From assembly GCA_003164095.1 (NCBI GenBank), contig PLRX01000090.1, positions 1 to 35,034 of the forward strand: a stretch of DNA of 35,034 nt. Reading direction: 5' to 3'. Positions 1-8,790 of this stretch are shown one piece after another. The position numbers and the translations under genes are program-made. Position 1 is the stretch's first letter, and every line of letters begins with the position of its first letter. Source of the DNA: Acidimicrobiaceae bacterium. Its GTDB lineage: Bacteria; Actinomycetota; Acidimicrobiia; Acidimicrobiales; RAAP-2. The notes beneath the pieces are model-generated. The model did not search any database and was not told the origin of the DNA. It worked only from the letters and a program-made list of their open reading frames with translations.

Positions 1-23
1 TTCGATTCTCCTCCCAGGCTCCA
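1..23 (+). tRNA. 3' end of a tRNA gene (truncated by window edge)
   Basis: The first bases read as a T-loop (TTCGATT), the 3' strand of a T-stem (CTCCT), the 3' strand of an acceptor stem (CCCAGGC), a discriminator base T and an encoded CCA at 21-23. A U73 discriminator is typical of bacterial tRNA-Gly and tRNA-Cys, but the anticodon lies outside the window, so the isotype cannot be given. The alternative is a chance resemblance; the exact 7-5-7-1-3 spacing makes that less likely. Confidence 0.7.
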
Positions 24-366
24 GAAGGTGGCGGACACGCCGGTGCCCGGGCCGCGGTGGGTCCGGACGAGGCGTCGTCACCGGCCTCCTGGGCGCCGCA
101 GGAGCCTTCCGAACACCAACGGGGGATGGATCCCGGTCACCGCGCGGTCCTGGCGGCCCGGCGGTCGTTCCCGGACCACCGCGCCGGCACCGGGAACGTG
201 CGCCCTCGACACCGGCCGGACCCGGTGGGCGCGGTGTCCCGGCGGGTCGCGGTTCGGCCCGCCGGACCGGTCTCCGGACCCCCGCTCCTCGACGTCGACG
301 ACGAGCGTCGTGTCTTCCGGCCCCCTCGGGCGTCGAGGAAGCCGACCACCCCGGACCGTCGTCGCG
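24..366. other. Non-coding stretch between tRNA end and giant secreted-protein gene
   Basis: About 340 GC-rich bases with no convincing gene. Open frames cross it on both strands, but they have low-complexity Arg/Pro/Gly composition and no start context. No clear U-tailed terminator for the gene ending at 367 was found. The 3' end of a tRNA is a classic integration target, but no integrase and no second copy of the tRNA end is visible in the window. Confidence 0.5.
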
Positions 367-3300
367 TCATCCCTCGTAGGTCTGGGTGCGCTGGATCCCG
401 TTGACGGTCAAGGTGACGGTGTCCCCGGCCTGGAGGGTCCAGTACGGCTTGGCGCCGTACTCGCTGCCGAATCCGAACGTCACCGAATTGTCGGAGTAGC
501 TGGACACCACCAGTCCGATGCAGTTGCCGGTGCTGCCGGCCGTCCACTGCTGACCCAACGGTGTGATGACGCTGAAGCTCAGAGAGCTGTTGGAGAAGTC
601 CTGGCCGGAACCTCCGCAGCCGGCGTTCGTGGCGGTGCCGCTCGGGGCGGGGCCCGGGCCGAATCCGGCTCCGTGGGCCTGGACGGTGACGGTGGATCCC
701 GACGGGGTGTAGGTGATGCCCGAGATGTCCCCGCCCTGGGTGTTGAACGTCCCCGACGCCACCGGCGACGAGGCGCCGGCGGCGTTGATGGCCCACACCT
801 GGACGGTATAGAGCGCCGTTCCCGGGTCGATGTCGTCGGAGACCTGGTAGCTCGTGGCCCCGCCCGTTCCCGAACAGACCGTCTTCGAGACGCCCACGAA
901 GCAGATCTGGTAGTTGGTGATGGCAGATCCACCGTCGTTGACCGGCGGTTGCCAGGTGATCTCCTCCTCACCCAGCAAGGGCACCAGCTGCAATCCCACC
1001 CGCTGGGTGGCGAGCGAGAAGGTCAGGCCGGTCGGTGGAGAGAAATCCACGCGGGTTCCTATGACGCACGGGATGGAGCCACTGAGTCCGGTGCTGTCGG
1101 TGGCCTTCACGATGACGATCCACCCCCCTGGTGCCGCGGTGGTCAGTTCACCGGCCGAGGTGATCGAGTCGCCCGACGTGCCGTTCTCGAGCGTCCAGGT
1201 GATGGGTGGATCTGAGGCGCCGTCGCTGCGGGCGGCGGTGAATCCCTGCACACTCTTGCCGACGGGTACGACGCACGCGCCGGGAGGCTGGTTGTTGGCC
1301 GTGACGTTCAAGGTCGGTGGTGGGGACTCAGTCGACGCGCATCCCAGGTTCTCGGAGAAGATCTGGGTGTCGTAGACGAAATTGTGGATGACGAGGTTGA
1401 GGTTCATCCCGACCGAGAGCGAGAGCTGGTTGCAGAGCGTGAAGTATGGACGCGCCGACGTGTTGATGGTCGCGGTCAGTGAGCCCTGGACCTGGAAGTT
1501 GAGGCAGGCGGCGATGTCGATGCACAGGGCCCCCTCGCCTTGGAGCACGGCGGATCCGGTCCCGTTGACCGACAATGTGGCGTTGGCCCTGGGCGGGAGG
1601 TTGATGAGTCCGGTGTTCGATGACGAGCACCCTGCGTGCTGGAAGAGTTTGGCCTCGCACTGCACACCGCCCCCGAGGCCGAAGTCCGCATTCCCCTGGA
1701 CGTGCAGATCGCCCGACAGGGTGAGGTTGGCGATCACCTCGGGACTGAGGACGATCCCGGGGAAGATCGGCCAGGCGTCCAGCACGTCGTCGATCAGGGG
1801 GTCCTGCTCGGTCTGGTTGATGTCGAACTCCACACTGGAGGTGAAGGACAAGATGGCGTCGGCGTAGAAGTCCACCCCGTACGGGGCGGGAATGCCGATG
1901 CAGAATCCCCAGGCACTCGCGCCGAGGCAGGCGATGTCGATGCCCCCTCCGGCGTCGAGCGCGTAGGTCACCGAGGCGTCCAGGCAGGCGGTCACGTCAT
2001 TGGGATCGGGGTTGCCGCAATCGCCGTGATCGACGTAGAGTCCCAGGGTCCCGGACGTACCGAACGACTCCCCGATGTCCTCCGGTGCCGCCCGCACCCC
2101 GGGAGACAGCGCCCGCACGTCGCCGGTCCTGTCGCCCGGGGCCGCACCGGAGATGCTGAACGTGTAGGTGAGGAAGGCCTGGCTCAACGAGGCGGTGGTG
2201 GTGTAGACGGTGATCCCGCCCGTGGGGGTCGGGTACACGCTCTGCACCAGGTCGGAGAGTCCGTCGGGCTCGGCCCCCGTAGGACTCGACGCCAGGACGT
2301 CACCGGCCTTCACGCCGGACAGCTGGGCCGGCACCGGCGAGGCCCAGGTCAGCACGCCACCGACGTCGGAGGACAGGGCGCCCATGGTGGCGCTCGTCAG
2401 TTCGATGGTTCCCGGATTGAGGGTTACGCCCGGTGTGACCGGCTGGTTCGTGGTGCGGGCGGGACTGTCACCGGACGCCACGGCGACGATCGACACGTCG
2501 TAGTACGAGGTGGGACTGAGGCCCTTCAACGTGTCGGACGTCACCGTCGGACCCAGCTTCACCTTGCCCGACACGCCCTTCTTCTTGACCTGCCCGGAGC
2601 GTTGGGCCGCCATTGGGGCGGCCGCCGAGGTCACGTCGTAGGAGAGGATGTAGCCCTTCAACGGCTTGGTGCCCGTGGTGGCCGGAGGGACCCAGCTGGC
2701 CACCAGATCGCCCGTCGTGTCGGGTTGGACCTCGAGTCCAGTGGGTTCCGCCGGGGCGATCTTGGCCTCCGGCGTCCCCGTCGCCGTGTCCACCGGCGAC
2801 GAGAGGTCGGCCTGGGACGTGACCGACAGGCTGACCGTGTACGTGGCTCCGTCGACGAGGCCGGTCAGGGTGTCCTCTGAGGCCGGTGCCGCCGGCTCGA
2901 GCGACACCGCCTTCTGCCCCGGTGCGGTGGCGGTGAGCAGATAGGTCGTGAGCGGCTCCCCGCCGTCGTCGGCCGGCGGGTTCCAGTTGACCAGGAGCGT
3001 CTTCTTTCCGGGCACGACCGACGTGATCAGCGGCTCCGACGGTGGGAGCGCGGCGAACGGGGCGACCGGTGCCCCGGCCGTACTGGGCGTGCTCGTGCCG
3101 TAGGCGTTGGTCGCCGTCACCGTCGTCGTGTACGGAACACCCGAACACAGGCCGGTGATCGTAGCCCCGGTGTCGCCGCCGGTCACCGGTACGGGGGCGG
3201 GGTCACTGCACCCCGTCGGGACGGTGCCGGTGTACCCGGCGGCCACGACCGCGGTGGCCGTGTAGCCGGTCACTGCGTCGGCCGAGGAGTTCGGAGCCCA

Positions 3301-5490
3301 GGAGACCCAGGCGCTCAGGCCTCCCGGCTGGGATGTCGCCGTGGCCGGCGGCTGGGGAGGCAGGTCGTAGGTGAAGCGGTCGCCCGGGTTGACGGTCGAC
3401 GCGCCGACCGCGGCGGTCACGGTGACATCGACCGGACCGGCGGCCGTCGCCGGGGGCTGGTCGACGGTGATCGACGTGGCCGCGTCGGAGATGATGTCCG
3501 TGGCCGCCACGCCGCCGAAATCGACGGTCACCGGTCCGCCGAGGTTCTGGCCGGTGATCGTCACCGGTTCGGGACTGTTCGTGCCGCTGGACGGGCTGAC
3601 CGCGCTGACGTACGGGAGAGCGGAGTTGTCGACGGTCAGGGTGAACGGCTGGCTGGTGGCGAGCGATGACGCGTCGACGGCGACCAGGGTCAGCGGGTAG
3701 GTGCCACCCGAGCCGGGCAGCGGGGTGCCGGTCAACTGCCCGCCCCCGGCGTCGGGGTCGGGCACGAAGGAGACACCCGGCGGCAGGTTGCCGATGCACT
3801 GGACGGTGTCGTTGAGGGCGTCGTCGAGGGACACGACGAAGGTGTTGGGTGTCCCGGCCGTGAAGGTGGCCGCGTCGGCCGTGGTGATGGTCGGCCCGGT
3901 GGTCGCCAGTCCGGCGCTGACCTCGCCGTCGGCGAAGGTGAGGGAGGATACTCCTGACCCGGAGGCACAGTCGGTGAGGAATTGGGACCTCGTGATCCCG
4001 GCGAAGAGGGTCATCGAGGCCGGTCCCGGGTAGGAGCCCTGCGAGGTGGCGCCGGTGAGGCCGATGCCCAGGTCTCCGTCCAGGTTCTGACCGTCGGCGT
4101 CCTCGGTCCCCGTCGAGGTGACCGTGGTCGGCGCGATCCCGTCGATCGGTGCCGGGGACGCCGTCCATGTCAATGAATAGCTGGCCGGTGTCCCGGCCAG
4201 GTAGGCGGAGCAGGCACTGCCGGTGAACGTCGAGGTGGCGGTGAGCGTGCCGGTCAGTGTCGGTTCCGAACCTCCGGTCCCCGGGACGTTGTCGTTGTCC
4301 TGCTGGGCGCAGCCGCTCAACGAGAGCGTGGTGGTCGCCGTCTCGGTCACCGGGGTGGGCGACGACGTGAGGGCCGGTGCGAACGTGGTCTGGCCGTCGA
4401 CGCCGGTGCAGGCGGCGCTCCCGTCGGCCGTGACCGCGCCCTGGGTGGCCACCCGGCCGATGGAGCTTCCCGCCGCATTGGTGAACCACAGCGCACCGTC
4501 AGGGCCTGCCGTGATGCCGGCGGGTACGTTGATCGTGGGGTCGGTGATATCGGTGATCGATCCGGTCGTGGTGATCCGTCCGATCGAGTTGTTCGCCCCG
4601 TTGGTGAACCACAGCGCGCCATCGGGGCCAGCGGCGATGCCGATCGGGTCCTCGACGGAGGTCGCCGTGTAGGTGCTGACCAGTCCGGCCGTCGTGATCA
4701 TGCCGATGGCGCTGCCGGCCCACGTGCGGACCGTGCCGGCATTGGTGAACCACAGGTTGCCGTCCGGTCCGGCCGTGATCCCGAGGGGGCGGTCGATGCC
4801 CGTACCCGTGTAGTCGGTGACCACGCCGGTCGGGGTGATGCGACCGATCGAACTGTTCCCGGTATTGGTGAACCACAGGTTGCCGTCGGGACCGGCGGTG
4901 ATTCCGTTCGGGTCGTCCACCCCGCCGGTCTTGAACACGGTCACGACACCGGCCGGGGTGATCCGCCCGATGGTGTTTCCGCTCGAGTCCGTGAACCACA
5001 GATTGCCGTCGGGCCCGGTGGTGATGGCGCTCGGTCCCTCGCCCGTGGGCAACGGGTAGGTCGTCACCGACCCCGAGGTGGTGATCCGTCCGATGGTGTC
5101 GCCGGCGTCATCGGTGAACCACAGGGCGCCGTCGGGGCCGGCCACCATCCCGGTCGGCTGGTCGATCGCGGTGCTCGGGTACTGCGAGACGGTTCCGGCC
5201 GTGGTGATGCTCCCGATCGAGTTGTTGGTCTCGTTGGTGAACCACAGGTTGCCGTCCGGGCCCCAGGCGATGCCGTCGGGGCCGCTGATCCCGGTACCGG
5301 TGAAGTTGGTGACCCCGCCTCCGGCGGCACCGGCCGTGACCGGGGTGGCAACGACGAGCAACGGGAGGAGCAGCAGGCCGACGAGCGAGGCTCCGACCGG
5401 CACCCGCCACCGCCGTCCGATCCGGTCCCGTCGTCCGGTGGGGGAGGACCGCCACCGCAGTCCGTCACGTCCGTGCCATGGTCGGCCCAT
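367..5490 (-). CDS. Giant secreted Vgb-like beta-propeller / Ig / fibronectin-III protein (1707 aa)
   Basis: Exported multidomain protein, probably cell-surface or extracellular. The ATG at 5490 is chosen because GGAGG lies 8 bases upstream (5499-5503); a GTG at 5511 would place that site inside the gene. Residues 1-56 form an Arg-rich n-region followed by a hydrophobic segment (about 32-48), a Sec-type signal. Residues about 60-345 hold seven roughly 42-residue repeats with the core GPDGNLWFTN..IGRIT, as in the seven-bladed virginiamycin B lyase (Vgb) propeller. Next come a putative-Ig (He_PIG-like) domain (about 530-617), an IPT/TIG-like domain (620-707), three fibronectin-III-like domains (710-1013), a beta-rich unassigned region, and a last fn3-like domain near 1483-1583. 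No sortase motif or C-terminal membrane anchor is seen. Lyase activity is not implied; the propeller may only bind ligand or carbohydrate. Confidence 0.88.
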   Translation of the reverse strand: MGRPWHGRDGLRWRSSPTGRRDRIGRRWRVPVGASLVGLLLLPLLVVATPVTAGAAGGGVTNFTGTGISGPDGIAWGPDGNLWFTNETNNSIGSITTAGTVSQYPSTAIDQPTGMVAGPDGALWFTDDAGDTIGRITTSGSVTTYPLPTGEGPSAITTGPDGNLWFTDSSGNTIGRITPAGVVTVFKTGGVDDPNGITAGPDGNLWFTNTGNSSIGRITPTGVVTDYTGTGIDRPLGITAGPDGNLWFTNAGTVRTWAGSAIGMITTAGLVSTYTATSVEDPIGIAAGPDGALWFTNGANNSIGRITTTGSITDITDPTINVPAGITAGPDGALWFTNAAGSSIGRVATQGAVTADGSAACTGVDGQTTFAPALTSSPTPVTETATTTLSLSGCAQQDNDNVPGTGGSEPTLTGTLTATSTFTGSACSAYLAGTPASYSLTWTASPAPIDGIAPTTVTSTGTEDADGQNLDGDLGIGLTGATSQGSYPGPASMTLFAGITRSQFLTDCASGSGVSSLTFADGEVSAGLATTGPTITTADAATFTAGTPNTFVVSLDDALNDTVQCIGNLPPGVSFVPDPDAGGGQLTGTPLPGSGGTYPLTLVAVDASSLATSQPFTLTVDNSALPYVSAVSPSSGTNSPEPVTITGQNLGGPVTVDFGGVAATDIISDAATSITVDQPPATAAGPVDVTVTAAVGASTVNPGDRFTYDLPPQPPATATSQPGGLSAWVSWAPNSSADAVTGYTATAVVAAGYTGTVPTGCSDPAPVPVTGGDTGATITGLCSGVPYTTTVTATNAYGTSTPSTAGAPVAPFAALPPSEPLITSVVPGKKTLLVNWNPPADDGGEPLTTYLLTATAPGQKAVSLEPAAPASEDTLTGLVDGATYTVSLSVTSQADLSSPVDTATGTPEAKIAPAEPTGLEVQPDTTGDLVASWVPPATTGTKPLKGYILSYDVTSAAAPMAAQRSGQVKKKGVSGKVKLGPTVTSDTLKGLSPTSYYDVSIVAVASGDSPARTTNQPVTPGVTLNPGTIELTSATMGALSSDVGGVLTWASPVPAQLSGVKAGDVLASSPTGAEPDGLSDLVQSVYPTPTGGITVYTTTASLSQAFLTYTFSISGAAPGDRTGDVRALSPGVRAAPEDIGESFGTSGTLGLYVDHGDCGNPDPNDVTACLDASVTYALDAGGGIDIACLGASAWGFCIGIPAPYGVDFYADAILSFTSSVEFDINQTEQDPLIDDVLDAWPIFPGIVLSPEVIANLTLSGDLHVQGNADFGLGGGVQCEAKLFQHAGCSSSNTGLINLPPRANATLSVNGTGSAVLQGEGALCIDIAACLNFQVQGSLTATINTSARPYFTLCNQLSLSVGMNLNLVIHNFVYDTQIFSENLGCASTESPPPTLNVTANNQPPGACVVPVGKSVQGFTAARSDGASDPPITWTLENGTSGDSITSAGELTTAAPGGWIVIVKATDSTGLSGSIPCVIGTRVDFSPPTGLTFSLATQRVGLQLVPLLGEEEITWQPPVNDGGSAITNYQICFVGVSKTVCSGTGGATSYQVSDDIDPGTALYTVQVWAINAAGASSPVASGTFNTQGGDISGITYTPSGSTVTVQAHGAGFGPGPAPSGTATNAGCGGSGQDFSNSSLSFSVITPLGQQWTAGSTGNCIGLVVSSYSDNSVTFGFGSEYGAKPYWTLQAGDTVTLTVNGIQRTQTYEG
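4446..5310 (-). repeat. Seven tandem ~126-bp repeats encoding the propeller blades
   Basis: Within the giant secreted protein, seven consecutive units share the protein core GPDG(N/A)LWFT(N/D) and a following IGRIT-type strand. Seven units match one closed seven-bladed propeller. The fifth unit carries a short insertion (TVRTWAGS) after the LWFTN core. DNA similarity between units is high, so copy-number slippage or assembly collapse is possible here. Confidence 0.85.
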
Positions 5491-5951
5491 GTTCGACACC
5501 TCCATCCGCACCGATGCATTTCGATGGTGACACGGAGGTTCCAGAGGGTCAATCAGTCATCGGCCGATGGCAGTGGCGACATGCCGATGCGGTAGGTGGC
5601 ACGATGACCGTCGAGGGGAGCCCGGAGGGCGATCACGTCCGGCCGGCGATGGGGAGAACAGCAGCGTGCCGGCCTAGTCCCGTGGTCGGGACACTCGCGA
5701 CGGACGAAACTCGTGCCTGACCCTGCGACTGCTGATCGGACGGCATCCCGCACGAAAATATGCGGGATCTACGCATTCGTAGGAGCGTTCATCTACGCAC
5801 GAACGCCGTTCCCCGAGGTCGTCCATTCAGGTTGCGGTCCGTTCCACGTGGAGGTGCCACGCCACTCCGGGCACGCCGGTTCCCTCCGACAGGGGGATGC
5901 GTCATCCCGATCGTCCAGGTGGGACAAGTCGACCGTGTGTAGAGTCCGATG
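5491..5951. other. 461-bp divergent intergenic region
   Basis: This lies between the divergently transcribed giant secreted-protein gene and the LuxR-type regulator. No convincing coding sequence is visible. It holds the Shine-Dalgarno site of the left gene (5499-5503, read on the minus strand), a cluster of three adjacent inverted repeats (5745-5806), a 10-bp palindrome TCCACGTGGA (5843-5852), and a -10-like TAGAGT (5940-5945) six bases before the ATG at 5952. It is large compared with other gaps in the window, which suits a regulated control region. Confidence 0.6.
5745..5806. promoter_or_regulatory. Cluster of three contiguous inverted repeats
   Basis: Three dyads lie end to end: ATCCCGCA/TGCGGGAT arms (5745-5752 and 5761-5768, 8-base loop), CTACG/CGTAG (5769-5773 and 5778-5782, 4-base loop) and GCGTTC/GAACGC (5785-5790 and 5801-5806, 10-base loop). 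CTACG occurs again at 5793-5797, so CGTAG at 5778-5782 has two possible partners. All arms are perfect. Operator sites for the adjacent LuxR regulator, or a switching RNA structure, would both fit. Which gene is controlled is not known. Confidence 0.45.
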
Positions 5952-8747
5952 ATGGTGACAGCGGGGCGCCTCGCGGGCCGCACGCACGAAGTCGGGCTGC
6001 TCCATCGCTTCCTCGACGACCTTCCCCTCGGCCCGCGGGCCCTGATCCTCGAGGGTGAGGTCGGGATCGGCAAGACGTCCCTGCTCGACCAGTTGGCGGC
6101 GACGGCGCGCGAGCGAAGCTGGCACGTGCTCGCAGCCAGTCCGGTTGCGTCAGAACTGCCGTGGGAGTTCGCGGCACTGGCGGACCTGTTCGGGCGACTA
6201 CCCCCCGATCTCGTCGAACGTCTCCCCCCGGCGCAGCAGCGGGCCCTGGGAGTCGTCGTCTTCCGCGATGCGGCACCGGCGGAGTCGGTCGACCCACTGA
6301 CGCTGGCCACCGCGGTCCGCGCGGCCCTGGAGGCGCTGGCCGAGGAGTCGCCCGTGGTGGTGGCCATCGACGATCTGCCGTGGCTCGACGCACCGTCGTC
6401 GCGCATCCTGGAGTTCGTGATCCGCCGGGCCGGTGCTGCTCCCATCGGACTGGTCGGAACTGTCCGCACGACATGGGGGCCGCACCCGGCACCCCTGTTC
6501 ACGGACGACGTGACGCCGGTCCCAGTCGATCGCCTGACCGTGGGACGGCTGGGCGCCGAGGCGATCACCCAGCTCCTCGCCGATCACGATCCCACGATCG
6601 TGCCGACGTCGACGAGGCTGCGCGAGATCCGTCGCTGGTCCGACGGGAACCCCCTGGTCGCCCTCCAACTCCTCCAGATCGCCCCCGAGGAGTTCGGCCC
6701 GGATTCGGTGCCGTCACTCGGCGTCCCGGACGCGCTCCGGCACCTGATCAGCGAGCGTCTCCGGACATTGAATCCGGGAACGCGCGACGTGCTCCTCGTG
6801 GCCGCGCTGTCGAACGCGCCATCGATGGCGCGGACGACCTTGGCGGCACGTGACCGCGCGACCGCCCGCGGTGCGGTGCACGACGCCGTGGATGGCGGAA
6901 TCGTTTCGCTGCGGGGCGATGTACTCAGCTTCGCCCACCCGATGATCCGTGCCGTGGTGATCGACGAGGCGACAGCGGCAGAACGGCGCCAGGCCCATCT
7001 CCGGTCGGCGGAGGTGAGCAACAGTCCCGAGGAGCGGGCGCGTCACCTGGCGCTCGGGTCGGAAGGGGCGGACGAAGCGGTGGCCTCGGAGATCGAGCAC
7101 GCGGCTGTCCTGGCCGCCGGCCGGGGGGCTCCCGACGTGGCAGCAGACCTCGCGGCGCTGTCCGTCGAGCTGACCCCGGCCGACGAAGGTCCGTCGCGCC
7201 GACGCCGGTCCGGCCGGGAGGCCGACTGGCGCTTCCTGACGGCGGACCCACCCCGTGCCTGTGCACTGTTGGAAGCGGTCGTCGCGGAATCGCCCCCGGG
7301 GCCCGAACGCGCTGAGTACCTCCGTCGCCTGGCCCGCTATGCCACGCATCGGGGGGACCCCGCCACCGAGTGGGTGGGTCGGCTCGCCAGCGCCTTCGAA
7401 GAGGCGGGAGACGACCCCGGGCTCCAGGGCGCCATCGCACTCGACCTCGCGGTCGCGCTCAGCAACGCGGGCGAACAGGGCAGGGCCGCCGAGTACGGCG
7501 AGATCGCGCTGACGATGGCGATCGTGTCCGGGGACGGCGCACGCGAGTGCCAGATCTATGCGGGCATGGCGTACAGCACGTTCCTGGCCGGTGGAGGGCT
7601 CGTGCGGGAACTGATCGACCGGGCCCTCGACGGACCGGATCAGCCGTCGGGCCTCAGCATGGAACTGCGACCCCGGTACGTGGTGGCACGCCTCCTGTTC
7701 TATGTCGAGGAGTACGACCGGGCCCGGGAGCTCTACGAAGCCGAGCTGACCAGCGCTCGTGAGGAGGGGATCACGTCGGGACTGGCACTCCTGCTCGGCA
7801 ATCTGGCCGATCTGGAGATCTGGTCCGGCAACTGGGACCGGGCGGGTCAATTGTTCGATGAGCTCATCGAGACAGGCGACGAGTCTCCCGTCACGACGAT
7901 CGTCGGCGGCGTGCTCGGACTCCTCCAGGTCTGTCGGGGACAGGCGGCGGAGGGCAGAAGCGCGATCGACACCGCGATCCTGACGGCGTCCGGGGCGAAC
8001 ATGCCGGTCTTGGTGCTGGACCACGCGTATGCCCTCGGAGTGGCCTGCGCGCTGGGGGATGCCGCCAGCACGCATGAGCAGCTCGCTCCACTCGTCGCAC
8101 TGGCCGGGGCCGCCGGTGTCGTCGAACCGTCACTACTGCGATTCGTTCCCGACGAGATCAGCGCGCTCGTTCGCCTCGGCCAACTCGACGCCGCGTCAGA
8201 ACTGCTGGCGTACTTTGAGCACTGCGCCGCACGGTCCACCGGATGTTGGGCCATGATCGCCGCTGCCCGATGCCAGGCGCTGCTCGCGATCGCCCGGGGT
8301 GACGTGGCAGAGGCGGCGGCTGCCATCGAGCGAGCGATCCAGTTCCATCGCCGGGTCGACCAGCCGTTCGAGGAGGCGCGCACCTGGCTGGTCGCCGGAG
8401 AGATCCACCGTCGGGGTCGCGCGAAGCGGAAGGCCGTGCAGTCGCTTGTCCACGCCATCGAACTCTTCGATGGGCTCGGGTCTCCACCGTGGGCCCAGCG
8501 CGCCCGGGACGAACTCGACAGAGTCGGACTGCGGGTCGGACGCAGTTCCGACGGTGGCTCCGTGTTGACCCCGGCCGAACGCGAGGTCGTGGAACTCGTG
8601 ATCTCGGGTCTGTCGAACCGCCAGGTGGCGGAGCAGTTGTTCATGGGGCAGCGGACGGTCGAGTCGCACCTCACGCGCGTCTACCGGAAGCTCGGCGTGC
8701 GCAGCCGGACGCAGCTGGCAGCGGCATACGCCTCACCGCACGGCTGA
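5952..8747 (+). CDS. LAL-type LuxR family transcriptional regulator with N-terminal ATPase (931 aa)
   Basis: Large ATP-binding LuxR regulator (MalT/LAL type) that would couple ligand and ATP binding to promoter activation. Walker A GEVGIGKT lies about 35 residues from the N-terminus and a Walker B-like VVVAIDDLPWLD about 90 residues later. The middle is alpha-helical TPR-like sequence. The last ~65 residues are a LuxR helix-turn-helix (LTPAEREVVELVISGLSNRQ ... RTVESHLTRVYRKLGV). Length is typical of the family. Starts at 5949 (ATG), 5952 (ATG) and 5955 (GTG) are possible; 5952 is preferred because TAGAGT (5940-5945) ends six bases before it, the spacing seen at other leaderless starts here, and no Shine-Dalgarno is visible. 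Targets are unknown. The divergent secreted-protein gene is the obvious candidate, since the shared gap carries three dyads. Confidence 0.9.
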   Translation: MVTAGRLAGRTHEVGLLHRFLDDLPLGPRALILEGEVGIGKTSLLDQLAATARERSWHVLAASPVASELPWEFAALADLFGRLPPDLVERLPPAQQRALGVVVFRDAAPAESVDPLTLATAVRAALEALAEESPVVVAIDDLPWLDAPSSRILEFVIRRAGAAPIGLVGTVRTTWGPHPAPLFTDDVTPVPVDRLTVGRLGAEAITQLLADHDPTIVPTSTRLREIRRWSDGNPLVALQLLQIAPEEFGPDSVPSLGVPDALRHLISERLRTLNPGTRDVLLVAALSNAPSMARTTLAARDRATARGAVHDAVDGGIVSLRGDVLSFAHPMIRAVVIDEATAAERRQAHLRSAEVSNSPEERARHLALGSEGADEAVASEIEHAAVLAAGRGAPDVAADLAALSVELTPADEGPSRRRRSGREADWRFLTADPPRACALLEAVVAESPPGPERAEYLRRLARYATHRGDPATEWVGRLASAFEEAGDDPGLQGAIALDLAVALSNAGEQGRAAEYGEIALTMAIVSGDGARECQIYAGMAYSTFLAGGGLVRELIDRALDGPDQPSGLSMELRPRYVVARLLFYVEEYDRARELYEAELTSAREEGITSGLALLLGNLADLEIWSGNWDRAGQLFDELIETGDESPVTTIVGGVLGLLQVCRGQAAEGRSAIDTAILTASGANMPVLVLDHAYALGVACALGDAASTHEQLAPLVALAGAAGVVEPSLLRFVPDEISALVRLGQLDAASELLAYFEHCAARSTGCWAMIAAARCQALLAIARGDVAEAAAAIERAIQFHRRVDQPFEEARTWLVAGEIHRRGRAKRKAVQSLVHAIELFDGLGSPPWAQRARDELDRVGLRVGRSSDGGSVLTPAEREVVELVISGLSNRQVAEQLFMGQRTVESHLTRVYRKLGVRSRTQLAAAYASPHG

Positions 8748-8790
8748 ACGGGGCGGCCGCAACCAGCTCGGAGGCCGACCGGTTGCCGGG

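Noticed and set aside
28-1215. 395-codon plus-strand frame at the left end
   Set aside because: Antisense to the C-terminal domains of the giant secreted protein, shadow-like composition, no ribosome site.
4446-5310. CRISPR array or mobile repeat
   Set aside because: The ~126-bp periodic units are in frame and encode propeller blades; there are no spacers.
5713-5952. Short plus-strand frames in the divergent region before the LuxR gene
   Set aside because: No ribosome site or promoter spacing, no protein-like composition; the region is better explained as regulatory DNA.
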